A DNA stretch of 64,000 nucleotides from Sphingopyxis alaskensis RB2256 (lineage in GTDB: Bacteria > Pseudomonadota > Alphaproteobacteria > Sphingomonadales > Sphingomonadaceae), in contig NC_008048.1 in NCBI RefSeq assembly GCF_000013985.1, positions 2,604,001 to 2,668,000 on the forward strand, in the 5' to 3' direction. The first letter of the stretch is position 1. Every line of letters begins with the position of its first letter. Made by a program: the position numbers and the translations under genes. Positions 7,327-16,243 of the stretch are shown here, piece by piece. Below the pieces are notes generated by a model, which saw only the letters and a program-made list of their open reading frames with translations, did no database searches and was not told the DNA's origin.

Positions 7327-8226
7327 TTATCGATCGGGTTTAGCGAGGAGGCGCTGCACGCCTTCCGCGACGACCGGCTGCAGGCTGATGGCGTTGCTGG
7401 AATGAGCGACAGCATCGGTACTGACGATACGCCCCGCCTCGGCGGACAGTGCCGCGAAGGCGCCGCGAGCGAATAACGGATGCACGATGACGCATTCGGG
7501 CGGCGGAAAACCAGCCTCTCCTATTCCCCGCGCCGCTTCGATCAGCGTGCGGGCCGATGACGCGATATCGTCGACCAGAACCGGGGTGCGCCCTGTATGC
7601 GCCGAGAGATCGGGTAGCGCGATCCTGACGTCGCGATCGCCCAATCTCAGCTTGCTGCAAACGGCGTGAGGGGCACCGGCGCGGCGTGCGATCGCGCTCG
7701 CCCATTGTTCGCTTTCGCTGTCGGGACCGATGATGAGCGGCCGCTCGACATGGGTTCTGATCCAGTCGGAAATCGGCGCTGCGGCATGCACGGCCTCGGC
7801 CCGAATATCATAGATGTCGCCGAGCGAGGCATATCGATGAAGATGGGGATCCGCCGTGACCAGCCAGTCGACGGCGCCCGAAATGCGGCGCGCGAAACTG
7901 CGCGAGCTGATTGCCTCGCCATTCTGAAAGCGCCGGTCCTGGCGCATATAGGCAAGATATGGGGCTACGAGCCCTACGCTGAAGGCGCCGAGCTCGCGGG
8001 CCGCGTCGGCTGCGATAAGAAGCGAAACCAGCTTGGTATCGGGGCGATCCAGCGTGCAGACGAGCACGATGTCGCGGCCGGCAACCTCGGAAAGGAGCCG
8101 CAGATAGGTCTCACCGTCCGGAAATCTGCGGGTTTCGATCCGTCCGACCTCGCCCCCGAGCAGGCCCGCGAGTCCAACCGCGAACTTGCCGTTACCGGGC
8201 AGCGGCAGGAACATCGGCGGGGTCAT
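7327..8226 (-). CDS. Ribose-phosphate pyrophosphokinase-like protein
   Basis: 299-residue PRPP-synthetase family protein, close to the usual 310. Motifs seen: RRFPDGETYLRL near residue 34, RQDRRFQNGE (ATP/pyrophosphate site) near residue 95, TADPHLHRY near residue 125, and the PRPP loop VDDIASSARTL near residue 217. The loop keeps the paired acids but lacks the usual Gly before Thr. The ATG at 8226 overlaps the stop of the phosphorylase gene (ATGA). Classic members make PRPP from ribose-5-phosphate and ATP; beside an AMP-phosphorylase-like gene it may instead work on, or toward, ribose-1,5-bisphosphate. That is inference. It is probably not the cell's housekeeping prs. Confidence 0.85.
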   Translation of the reverse strand: MTPPMFLPLPGNGKFAVGLAGLLGGEVGRIETRRFPDGETYLRLLSEVAGRDIVLVCTLDRPDTKLVSLLIAADAARELGAFSVGLVAPYLAYMRQDRRFQNGEAISSRSFARRISGAVDWLVTADPHLHRYASLGDIYDIRAEAVHAAAPISDWIRTHVERPLIIGPDSESEQWASAIARRAGAPHAVCSKLRLGDRDVRIALPDLSAHTGRTPVLVDDIASSARTLIEAARGIGEAGFPPPECVIVHPLFARGAFAALSAEAGRIVSTDAVAHSSNAISLQPVVAEGVQRLLAKPDR

Positions 8227-9767
8227 CGGTCGGATAGCTCGAGAATGGGGCCAACGGCCTCGGCATAGGCCAGCGCATAGGCCAGTTCGCCCTGGCTTTC
8301 GGCGTGCACTGTGAGGAGGGGCGTTCCTGTTTCGACCGCGGAGCCGAGCCGGACGTGCATTTCGAGGCCGGCACTTTTCGCGGCTGGCGCGCCTGCAAGT
8401 TTGGCGAGTTTGGCGAGCCTGCGATTGTCGATCGCCGAAACGCGTCCCGGCCTCTGCGCAGTCATCACATGACGATGATTCGACAGGGGCGGTGTCCGCA
8501 TGCCGCCCTGCGCCTCGCAGATTCGCTGGAACTTGCTCCAAGCCGACCCGTCGGCCAGCACTTGAGCGGCCAGGGCCGCACCGGTGCCGGGGCTGGCGCG
8601 GCCCGCGAGTTCGATGAGCGCGCCTGCCAATTCGCAGGCGCGGCGGGCGAGATCAGGGGGCGGATCGCGTCCCTCGAGCACAGCCAGGATGTCGCGCGCC
8701 TCGAGGGCAGGGCCGATTCCCCGACCGATAGGTTCGCGACCATCGCCTTGCATCACCTTGAGGATCAGGCCGAACTCCGCTGCAACCTTCTGAAGCGCCC
8801 CCGAAAGTGCGGCAGCATCGGCGGGCGAGCGTACCTTTGCCGTCGGTCCGATCGGCATGTCGACGACGAGGTGCGTTGCGCCCGCCGCGAGCTTCTTGGA
8901 CAGGACCGAGGCGACCAGTTGGCCCGCCGCATCGAGATCGAGCACCCGCTCAACACCGATGATGATGTCATCAGCCGGACTGAGCGAGACGGCGCCGCCC
9001 CACACGATGCACCCGCCTTCGTGGTCGACGACACGTCGGATCGCGCCGACGTCGAGATTCACGGGCGCGAGCGTTTCCATGGTGTCGGCCGTGCCTGCCG
9101 GAGAGGTGATCGCTCGGGACGATGTCTTTGGCATGATGAGGCCCAGCGCGGCGACAATCGCGACCACGATCGGGGTGGTCCGGTTTCCGGGCAGGCCTCC
9201 CACGCTGTGCTTGTCGACGACGACGTCCGAACCCCAGGCCAGCCGCTCGCCGGACGCGACCATGGCACCGGTCAGCGCCACCGTTTCCGCATGATCCAGA
9301 GGGAAGGCGGAGCAGGCCGTTACGAAGGCGGACAGATGGACGTCGCTATACCGGCCAGCAACGATATCGTCGACGATCGACCGAAAGGCCGCGCCATCGA
9401 GACGATTTCCATACACGCGACCGCGTAATGCTCCGAAGGAATCGATCGGCGGTGCGTGACGCACGCTGACCGCATCGCCGGGCGCGACCCCGAGCGCCGC
9501 GGCGGCCGATTCCGAAAGGCCGATCTCCCCCGGCGCGATCATTTCGCCGGACGAATGCAGGAGCGAGGCCAATATCTCCCGCCCCCCTGCCTGGATCAGC
9601 ACCTGACTGCGCGCCGCAAGACCTTCCGAGCGGCATATGTAGCAATCGGTTCGCATGACGACGGCCGGTTGTTGCTGCGGCAGGAACAGGCCGAGGGGCC
9701 GAGCCCGGAGGCGATGGGGTGCCATATTCTCCGACGCGGGTCCGGTATCCGGGACGGGGTGGGTCAT
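8223..9767 (-). CDS. AMP/thymidine phosphorylase family protein
   Basis: 514-residue nucleoside/nucleotide phosphorylase. The length and an N-terminal extension of about 85 residues match the archaeal AMP phosphorylase type rather than the shorter E. coli-type thymidine phosphorylase (about 440). Signature segments: KHSVGGLPGNRTTP near residue 184, then TSSRAITSPAGTADTME, and a C-terminal PYNP domain. AMP phosphorylases split NMPs with phosphate into base plus ribose-1,5-bisphosphate. The gene overlaps both neighbours by ATGA (9764-9767 and 8223-8226), giving a nuclease-phosphorylase-PRPP order that suggests RNA breakdown and ribose salvage. Substrate choice (AMP versus thymidine) cannot be fixed by eye. 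Confidence 0.88.
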   Translation of the reverse strand: MTHPVPDTGPASENMAPHRLRARPLGLFLPQQQPAVVMRTDCYICRSEGLAARSQVLIQAGGREILASLLHSSGEMIAPGEIGLSESAAAALGVAPGDAVSVRHAPPIDSFGALRGRVYGNRLDGAAFRSIVDDIVAGRYSDVHLSAFVTACSAFPLDHAETVALTGAMVASGERLAWGSDVVVDKHSVGGLPGNRTTPIVVAIVAALGLIMPKTSSRAITSPAGTADTMETLAPVNLDVGAIRRVVDHEGGCIVWGGAVSLSPADDIIIGVERVLDLDAAGQLVASVLSKKLAAGATHLVVDMPIGPTAKVRSPADAAALSGALQKVAAEFGLILKVMQGDGREPIGRGIGPALEARDILAVLEGRDPPPDLARRACELAGALIELAGRASPGTGAALAAQVLADGSAWSKFQRICEAQGGMRTPPLSNHRHVMTAQRPGRVSAIDNRRLAKLAKLAGAPAAKSAGLEMHVRLGSAVETGTPLLTVHAESQGELAYALAYAEAVGPILELSDR

Positions 9768-11185
9768 TCGAGCACCACTCGATCACCAAGGCCGGGTATC
9801 TGGCACGGCCAGCCGAGCTCGTCGCCGATGCGCCGCGCAAGAGCGGCCGCGGCATCGGGCTCACCATGGGTGATGAACGTCATCCGGGGCGCCCGTACGA
9901 ACTGGCCGAGCCACTTCAGTATCTCGTCGGCATCGGCGTGCGCGGACAGCATCGAAAGATTGCGCACCTCGGCTCGCACGGGAACCTGTTCGCCATGGAT
10001 CTTGACGCTGGGAGCACCCGCCACCATTGCAGCGCCGCGCGTGCCGGACGCCTGGAAGCCGGCGAACAGAATGAGGTTGCGGCCATCGGGCGCATAACGT
10101 TTGAGATGGTGGAGAACGCGGCCACCTGTTGCCATTCCGCTTGCCGAGATAATGACCTTGGGCACCGGACTCATTGTGAGCGCCTTGGACTCTTCGACAT
10201 CGCGAACATAGCGCGCGACCTTGCAAGCGGCATCGCATTCCGCTTCGGTCAGCCTGTGGTCGCCGGCATGGCGGCAGAAGATGCCGCTCGCGTCGATTGC
10301 CATCGGGCTATCGAGATAGACGGGAACATTGCTGATCCGCCCTGCGGCGCGCAGGCGTGATAGATGATAGAGGATGGATTGGGCCCGGCCGACGGCGAAG
10401 GCCGGAATGACCACGGTTCCGCCGCGGCGAACACAGCGCTCGATGGCATCGCCAAGGGCCGCTACGGCATCCAGCGCCTCATGGCTCCGGTTGCCATAGG
10501 TCGATTCGACGATCAGATAATCCGCTTCCACGGGAGGCGAGGGATCGAGCATGACCGGATCGTTGAAGCGGCCCAGGTCTCCCGAGAAGAGGATCGTGCG
10601 GTCACGCCATTTGAGTTCGACGAATGCCGCCCCGAGTATATGTCCGGCACGATGGAAGCGAAGTTCGGCGCCCCCTGCCACCGAACGATATGCCCCGAAG
10701 CGGACCGGATCGAGATAGTCGAGCGCCACCTCGGCGTCCTTCTTCGTGTAGAGAGGAAGCGCGGGCTTGTGGCGCGAATAGCCGTGGCGATTGGCGAACG
10801 CCGCATCATTCTCCTGGAGAAAGCCGCTGTCGGGCAAGAGGAGGCCGCAAAGGTCCGCGGTGGCGTCGGTGCATAGAATCCGGCCGCTCCAGCCTTCCTT
10901 CACAAAGCGCGGAATATAGCCTGAATGATCGAGATGCGCATGGGTCAGAACGATGGTGTCGATGGCCCGGTGGTCAGAGAGCGCCGGCTCCCAATTTCGT
11001 TCACGAAGCTCACGACCACCCTGAAACAGGCCGCAGTCGATCATGATCTTCGCGCTGCGATCTCCGAGAAGATATCGCGAGCCGGTCACCGTACCCGCCG
11101 CCCCGAGAAACGCGATCGAGATTGCCTCGCCGGCGTCCCGTTCGCCCGCGCCGCCGAATGGCGCTCGCCCTTCCCCTGTCTGCAT
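9764..11185 (-). CDS. MBL-fold/beta-CASP RNA-processing metallohydrolase
   Basis: 473-residue metallo-beta-lactamase protein of the YSH1/RNase-like branch. It has the zinc motif THAHLDHSG near residue 82, a further HILGAAF histidine, the FSGDLG aspartate, the beta-CASP segment ISASGMATGGR and the last histidine in MLSAHAD. Such proteins cut or trim RNA. A variable head of about 20 residues precedes the fold. It is the first gene of the three-gene overlapping unit, and its start at 11185 follows about 160 non-coding bases that should hold the promoter. Confidence 0.88.
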   Translation of the reverse strand: MQTGEGRAPFGGAGERDAGEAISIAFLGAAGTVTGSRYLLGDRSAKIMIDCGLFQGGRELRERNWEPALSDHRAIDTIVLTHAHLDHSGYIPRFVKEGWSGRILCTDATADLCGLLLPDSGFLQENDAAFANRHGYSRHKPALPLYTKKDAEVALDYLDPVRFGAYRSVAGGAELRFHRAGHILGAAFVELKWRDRTILFSGDLGRFNDPVMLDPSPPVEADYLIVESTYGNRSHEALDAVAALGDAIERCVRRGGTVVIPAFAVGRAQSILYHLSRLRAAGRISNVPVYLDSPMAIDASGIFCRHAGDHRLTEAECDAACKVARYVRDVEESKALTMSPVPKVIISASGMATGGRVLHHLKRYAPDGRNLILFAGFQASGTRGAAMVAGAPSVKIHGEQVPVRAEVRNLSMLSAHADADEILKWLGQFVRAPRMTFITHGEPDAAAALARRIGDELGWPCQIPGLGDRVVLE

Positions 11186-11344
11186 CGTCTCTACCCAGCC
11201 TGTTGAACCATGGGCTGAGGAGATCGCCGCAAATGACCGGGCCGGGAATACGCAATAACCGCAAAGACGGACCCAAGCAAACCGGCGGTTCGCCAGCCAT
11301 CCACCCTTATAATGCGCTTAATCCCTTGCCAGCGCGCCGCGCCG

Positions 11345-11644
11345 CTAGGCCAGCCGCATCGCGGCGATGATGGCGATGGCAGCGATGGCAACCCAGCACA
11401 GCCAATATCCCGCTCGCTGCCACCATGGGGGTTCATAGCCGCCTGCAGCGAGAAGGCGGCGTGTTCCGACCATGGCAAACAGGTGGGCTATGAGGCCGAT
11501 GGCCAGCAGCGGCCAGGCGATGGACCGTAGGGGCAGAGCCAGGAGCACACCGACGGCAGCGCCAGCGAGGGCCGCTCCGACGACCGAGAGCGTCGCGAGT
11601 GCCGACCTAGCCTGTTCGGTCCGTTGATGCGGTTCCTGGCTCAT
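11345..11644 (-). CDS. Small inner-membrane protein
   Basis: 99-residue protein with three predicted membrane helices (about residues 17-38, 42-62 and 78-98). Proteins of this size and layout often follow the trb operon in related elements. It is on the same strand as trb, about 100 bases past DUF2274. No named family recognised; function unknown. Confidence 0.65.
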   Translation of the reverse strand: MSQEPHQRTEQARSALATLSVVGAALAGAAVGVLLALPLRSIAWPLLAIGLIAHLFAMVGTRRLLAAGGYEPPWWQRAGYWLCWVAIAAIAIIAAMRLA

Positions 11645-11743
11645 TCATCCGCCCCCTGACACCCAAGGAATGCGTCCGGTCTGCGTCGTTCGGATCGGAA
11701 GTGCAAGTCCGGCATATAAAAAGACACGCGCGGCTACGCAGGC

Positions 11744-11965
11744 TCAGCGCCTCGAACGCAGGCGCGCAAAACCCCGATCGGCTGCGATGAAGCGCTCGAC
11801 CATGGCAGGGATGAGCCGTTCAGGTGGCAAGGGGGTCGCGAGGCCGGTCTGCGCCGCATGGACGGCGGCATAGTCCGCCACATCGCGCGCCAGCAGCCCG
11901 GGCAATTCGAGAGTCAGTTTGACCGGCTTGTCTTCGGCGATCGGACCGAGCCTGAGCCGGGTCAC
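11744..11965 (-). CDS. DUF2274 protein
   Basis: 73-residue soluble protein of the DUF2274 family, the usual last gene of trb operons in alphaproteobacterial elements. The GTG at 11965 overlaps the trbI stop (GTGA) and gives the family's normal length, so it was chosen over longer readings. The core KLTLELPGLLARDVADYAAV resembles a short ribbon/helix DNA-binding fold. Function unknown; perhaps a regulator or plug of transfer. Confidence 0.85.
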   Translation of the reverse strand: MTRLRLGPIAEDKPVKLTLELPGLLARDVADYAAVHAAQTGLATPLPPERLIPAMVERFIAADRGFARLRSRR

Positions 11966-13176
11966 CGTCCGCCTCGATCCAGAGGCTCGAGGATGATGTC
12001 CCGCGTCACAATGACGCGGAGGATCGCGCCTGACCGAACCGTGATGGTCGGCTTCACTCCAAGCTGGCGTTCGACGAGTTGCCGTCCCGTCTCGTTGATG
12101 CTGTCCTGCGCGCCACGCCGCACCGCCCGAACGAGGCGATCCTCGTCGTCGGCGCCGAGTTCGGCGCCGACGCCCAGCAGCGTCGAAACCAGCGTGGCCT
12201 TCAGCATATGGCCCCAATGATAATCGGTCCGGTCGGCAAGCCCGGCCATGCCGGCCGCATCGGCGCCCGGCAGGCGATCGAGAGCAATCGAGCGCCCGCC
12301 CGGCAGGATCAGCCGGTCCCATGCGAGAAGGACCCGGCTCTGCCCGTCGGCGATCTCGCTGCCATATTCGCCGATCAGCCGAGCACCCTGCGGAATGAGC
12401 AGGATGCGCCCGGTGGGGCTGTCGTAAACATTCTGGGTCACCTGCGCGGTGATCTGGCCCGGCAAGTCGGACCGGATGCCGGTGATGAGTGCCGCCGGAA
12501 TCACGCTGCCCGCCTGGACCAGATGCGGCGATGAGGGCTGGACGAGCCGCGCCATGCTCTCTGCCGGACCGGCGCCATCACCACTGAGGAAGCCCTTGCG
12601 CTTGTCGGCCGCGGTCGGGTTGGCTTGCAGATTGTCGGGCGCCGGTCGCAACACGCCTTCGCCAAGCACCGGCAGCTGCGAGGTGACCGACGCCCCACCG
12701 CCGAGGAAGAGCTGGCTGGCGCGCGCGCTTTCGCGTTCCTGGGCCGCACGCGCGCGGGCTTGCTCCGCCGCAGCGGCTCGCGGGTCTGGCGGCGGAGGCG
12801 CGCCGATCGGAGGCACCGGGACGGTCTCGCCATTCTCGCGCGCGGCAAGGATCGGCCGCCCGAGATCGCCAGGGAGCGGCTCGCCGAGCTTCGGGATCTT
12901 GCCATAATCGCCCGGCGCTCCGGTCACGAGCTCGGACTTGTTCGCACGGTCGCTATCGTAGAGATTCTCGGCCACCTTGAGCTTGGCGGGCTGCAGCGCA
13001 TAGAGAAGCGCGCCGCCGATAGCGGTCCCCAATGCGGCGCCTAGAATGGCCAGCGCCTTGCGCGACAGGCGCATGACGCTCGGCGGCTCGGCACCAAGCC
13101 GAAAGGGCTCGCCGCTTGCGGGAGGGACAGCGACGAGTTCCACCACCTCCTCCTCGTCCCGTTCCGGCGCGCTCAC
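11962..13176 (-). CDS. trbI: TrbI, VirB10-like channel scaffold
   Basis: 404-residue VirB10-like protein spanning both membranes in the conjugative type IV secretion channel. It has a short cytosolic head, one membrane helix at about residues 40-62, a proline-rich periplasmic stretch, and the conserved C-terminal beta-barrel domain (GARLIGEYGS, VLLAWDRLI). Overlaps trbG and DUF2274 by four bases each. Length is normal. Confidence 0.93.
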   Translation of the reverse strand: MSAPERDEEEVVELVAVPPASGEPFRLGAEPPSVMRLSRKALAILGAALGTAIGGALLYALQPAKLKVAENLYDSDRANKSELVTGAPGDYGKIPKLGEPLPGDLGRPILAARENGETVPVPPIGAPPPPDPRAAAAEQARARAAQERESARASQLFLGGGASVTSQLPVLGEGVLRPAPDNLQANPTAADKRKGFLSGDGAGPAESMARLVQPSSPHLVQAGSVIPAALITGIRSDLPGQITAQVTQNVYDSPTGRILLIPQGARLIGEYGSEIADGQSRVLLAWDRLILPGGRSIALDRLPGADAAGMAGLADRTDYHWGHMLKATLVSTLLGVGAELGADDEDRLVRAVRRGAQDSINETGRQLVERQLGVKPTITVRSGAILRVIVTRDIILEPLDRGGR

Positions 13177-14024
13177 GAGCGCCCCCGCACGCGGCCGACG
13201 CGCTCGATAACCACCTCGCGCGCCGCGCGTCCGGCACCCATCCGAAGCTGTCCGCGTTCGAACAGGCGATCGGCGATCATGAAGCGGCCATGGACGCGGT
13301 AGTTGACGAGCTCGGCCTCGCCCTTTTCACCGACCGCGAACAGCGGGGGCATATCGCCCGTTGCGACGCCTTCGCCGAACTCGATGAAGAGCTGGCGCCC
13401 GTCATCGAAAACGCGCACCGGTCGCCAATCCGGCTTGTCGCCCGACAGCCGGTAACGAAAGTTGAGGGCGCCAAGGTCGAGCCCTGCCGCGACCGGCGCC
13501 GCCCGCTCACGCTCCACCTCCGCAGCACGCAGCGCGATCAGCTCGGCTTCCGGATAGGACCAGGACACCGACGCCATATAGGTCGCGGGCGTCGCGCGCA
13601 GCTCGATGTGATAGGTCCGGCGGCTCGTGTTGATGACGATATTCGTCATGATGTCGGCCCGCGTTGGCTTCACGAGGATGTGCACGCGGCGACTCGCTCC
13701 GCTGCCGCTCACCGTGTCGCCGATGATCCAGCGGACCGTGTCGCCGGCAGCCACCGGCCCCGGGCCGACAAGCTCCTCGCCCTCCTGCAGCACGATGTCA
13801 GTGACCTGCCCCGGCGACGCATAGACCTGATACAGCGCGCCCTCGGCCCAGGCATATTTCTGGATCGCGTTGAGGAAGGTCGCGCGATCGGGCTGCACGC
13901 GCGCCGCGTCGTTGGCGCGCCCGACATTCTGTTTCGGATCGCGACCTTCAGCCCCGAGGGATGGCGACGCCACGCCGAGCGCAGCGACACCCGCGAGCAG
14001 CGAGATACGGGAAAAGGCCTTCAT
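13173..14024 (-). CDS. trbG: TrbG, VirB9-like outer-membrane core protein
   Basis: 283-residue exported protein; signal peptide at residues 1-24 (ending SLGA). It has the VirB9/TrbG pattern with an N-terminal beta domain (YQVYASPGQVTDIVLQEGE) and a C-terminal domain (FRYRLSGDKPDWRPVRVFDD) that packs against TrbI and the outer membrane pore. ATGA overlaps on both sides. Confidence 0.93.
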   Translation of the reverse strand: MKAFSRISLLAGVAALGVASPSLGAEGRDPKQNVGRANDAARVQPDRATFLNAIQKYAWAEGALYQVYASPGQVTDIVLQEGEELVGPGPVAAGDTVRWIIGDTVSGSGASRRVHILVKPTRADIMTNIVINTSRRTYHIELRATPATYMASVSWSYPEAELIALRAAEVERERAAPVAAGLDLGALNFRYRLSGDKPDWRPVRVFDDGRQLFIEFGEGVATGDMPPLFAVGEKGEAELVNYRVHGRFMIADRLFERGQLRMGAGRAAREVVIERVGRVRGRS

Positions 14025-14704
14025 TGGCTGAGCTCCTTCGACCAGGAAATAGCGGAAACAAACACTCCAAGCGGATTGCGGCGGAGGGCATCGGGAGTGC
14101 GCGGCGGCACATGGGTGACGGTAAGAATGGCCGACCAGCGCGACGTCTCGATCAGGCTGCCGTCCTGATAGCGACGCTCGGTCCAGGCGATGCGGAAGCT
14201 GTCCTTCGAGGCGCGGATCACGCTCGAGACGTCGACCGCGACCTGGACCTTGCCGACCTCGGAAAAGGGGTCGTTGTTGCGGGCATGATCGTTGAGCGCC
14301 TGAGCCCCTGCCGCGGTCGTGAAATCATAGGCGCGGAGCCAGTCCTTGCGCAGCACCACCGGGTCGGCCGGGACCGAACGCACATGCTCGATGAACCGCG
14401 CGAGATGGAACGCCGTCTGCGGATCGGTCGGCTGATAATCCTCGTCCGCCGGCGCGACTGCACGGGCCTCGCCGAGCTTGTCGACCTCGACCACCCAAGG
14501 GGTGATGGTGCCGCGCGCCGAGTGCCAGATGAGGCCCCCCGCAAGACCGCCCGAAAGGAGGAGCGAGCCGAAGAAGGCGAGCCGCCAGTTCTTCGCCTGG
14601 ACGCGCGCCGAGCCGATACGGTCGTCCCAGACCTGCGCGGCGCGCTGATAGGGGGTGACCGGCTCGGGGGCGCGGCCATAATGGTTGGTCGGTCTCTTGA
14701 ACAT
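14021..14704 (-). CDS. trbF: TrbF, VirB8-like assembly factor
   Basis: 227-residue bitopic inner-membrane protein with one helix at about residues 46-66 and a periplasmic VirB8-like domain containing WTERRYQDG and a VSSVIRASKDSFRI stretch. VirB8 proteins nucleate the secretion machine. The start at 14704 lies six bases after the trbL stop; this is the only small gap inside this part of the operon. Confidence 0.92.
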   Translation of the reverse strand: MFKRPTNHYGRAPEPVTPYQRAAQVWDDRIGSARVQAKNWRLAFFGSLLLSGGLAGGLIWHSARGTITPWVVEVDKLGEARAVAPADEDYQPTDPQTAFHLARFIEHVRSVPADPVVLRKDWLRAYDFTTAAGAQALNDHARNNDPFSEVGKVQVAVDVSSVIRASKDSFRIAWTERRYQDGSLIETSRWSAILTVTHVPPRTPDALRRNPLGVFVSAISWSKELSQ

Positions 14705-14710
14705 GATCGG

Positions 14711-15991
14711 TCAGTCCTTTTCGCTGATGTCGGGAGCCGAACCGCCGCCGTGGCTGTCGCCACCCTTCAGGGTCTGGGCACCGATGGTGGCGCCCTGCGT
14801 CACCATCTGGCGGCGGCGCATTGCTGCGGCCCAGGCGGGCGGCGCATCGGCGGGCCGGGCCGGCGCCGCGCTATCGGCAGGCCCGTCCCGCCCGGCCTCG
14901 AAGTTCGCCCGAAGCTTCTCCGCCGCGCGGCGGAGCGGGGACGAGGCGCCGCTCGCGGCGCTGCGCGCGACATTTGCCAGGCCGGAACCGACCGCCCTCG
15001 CCCCGCTCTTCCCGGCCGCTCCCGCGGAATAGGCTGCCGATGCGCTTCCCGCACCGCGGGCGCCGGCAGCAGCCGCGCCCCGCGCTGCCGTTGCCGCCGC
15101 GCCGCCCGCAAGCGTCGCGCCGGCGGCACCGGCGGCGAGGGTGGCGCCCGCCGCGACCGTGGTTCCCGCTGCCGCGCCCGCTCCGAGCTGCGGTCCGCCA
15201 GCGACGATACCGTTCGCGATGCTGGGGCCGAAGATGCCGAGACCGAGCAAGGTGAGCGCGCCGAGTGCGATGGCCATCGCCTGCTCGATATCAGGCTCTG
15301 GGCCGATACCGGCCTCGAGAAAGCGGTCGAACAAGGTCGTGCCGATACCGGTGATGACGGCGAGTACGAGCACCTTGATGCCCGACGATATGATATGCCC
15401 GAGGACACGCTCGGCCATGAAAGCTGTCCGCCCGAAAAAGGCGAAGGGGATGAGGACGAAGCCCGCGAGCGTGACGAGCTTGAACTCGAGGATCGTCACG
15501 AAGACCTGTACCGCGAGGATGAAGAAGGCGAGCACCACGATCACCCAAGCGACGAGCAGGATCATGATCTGGACGAAATTGGTGAAGAGCCCGACCGGTC
15601 CCAGGAGGTCGGCGCTGGCGTCGAGCAGCGGCTCGGCCGCATCGAGCCCTGTCGCCGCAACGACGCCCGGCCGCATGAAGTCGCCGATCGCCATCGCCCC
15701 GCCGCTCGCCTTGAGGCCGAGACCCGCGAAGCTTTCGAGCATGATCGTCGCGAGGCTCTGGAAGTTGCCGATGATGAAGGCAAAGACCCCGATGTAGAGC
15801 GTCTTCTTGACCAAGCGCTGCAGCACATCCTCGTCCGCGCCCCAAGCCCAGAAGAGCGCCGCGATCGTCACGTCGATCACGATCAGCGTCGAGGAGAGGA
15901 AGCCGACCTCGCCGCCGAGTAGCCCGAAGCCGCTATCGATATAGGTCGAGAAGACCGACAGGAATTGGTCGATGACGCCCGTATCGTTCAT
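14711..15991 (-). CDS. trbL: TrbL, VirB6-like polytopic channel protein
   Basis: 426-residue inner-membrane protein with six or more helices in residues 20-260, then a long Ala/Gly-rich tail of about 150 residues carrying few other residue types. This matches the TrbL/VirB6 family, which lines the inner-membrane channel. Overlaps the trbK-like gene by four bases. The low-complexity tail makes long false frames on the opposite strand. Confidence 0.92.
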   Translation of the reverse strand: MNDTGVIDQFLSVFSTYIDSGFGLLGGEVGFLSSTLIVIDVTIAALFWAWGADEDVLQRLVKKTLYIGVFAFIIGNFQSLATIMLESFAGLGLKASGGAMAIGDFMRPGVVAATGLDAAEPLLDASADLLGPVGLFTNFVQIMILLVAWVIVVLAFFILAVQVFVTILEFKLVTLAGFVLIPFAFFGRTAFMAERVLGHIISSGIKVLVLAVITGIGTTLFDRFLEAGIGPEPDIEQAMAIALGALTLLGLGIFGPSIANGIVAGGPQLGAGAAAGTTVAAGATLAAGAAGATLAGGAAATAARGAAAAGARGAGSASAAYSAGAAGKSGARAVGSGLANVARSAASGASSPLRRAAEKLRANFEAGRDGPADSAAPARPADAPPAWAAAMRRRQMVTQGATIGAQTLKGGDSHGGGSAPDISEKD

Positions 15992-16242
15992 TTCTCATCC
16001 TCTTCCTCGCCGAAGAAATGGCGGCGCTTCGCCTCCCACGCGGCCTCACACTCGGCATCGGCGACGGTGACTGTGCGGCAGCGGCGCAGCGTGTCTTTCA
16101 GATTGGGTCGTGCGTCCGCTCCGGAGATCTGAGGGAGAGCGGACGCACGGGGCGCGGGCGGGTCCAGCGCGGCCATAAGAGCGATCGTCAGCGCCATGCC
16201 TCCGATGACCGCACCGACCGTGAGCTTGCCCGCCCGGCCCAT
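15988..16242 (-). CDS. TrbK-like small protein (putative entry exclusion)
   Basis: 84-residue protein with one N-terminal helix (TVGAVIGGMALTIALMAAL) and a charged C-terminus ending in an acidic run. By position between trbJ and trbL and by the paired cysteines (RRCRT, AECEAAW) it matches the alternative TrbK type of alphaproteobacterial elements. TrbK proteins block re-entry of the same element. The ATG at 16242 is one base from the trbJ stop; longer readings overlap trbJ deeply. Function is inferred from position and size. Confidence 0.75.
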   Translation of the reverse strand: MGRAGKLTVGAVIGGMALTIALMAALDPPAPRASALPQISGADARPNLKDTLRRCRTVTVADAECEAAWEAKRRHFFGEEEDEK

Positions 16243-16243
16243 C

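Noticed and set aside
13961..15922. Plus-strand open frame of 653 codons
   Set aside because: Antisense to trbF and trbL; low-complexity product caused by the Ala/Gly-rich trbL tail.
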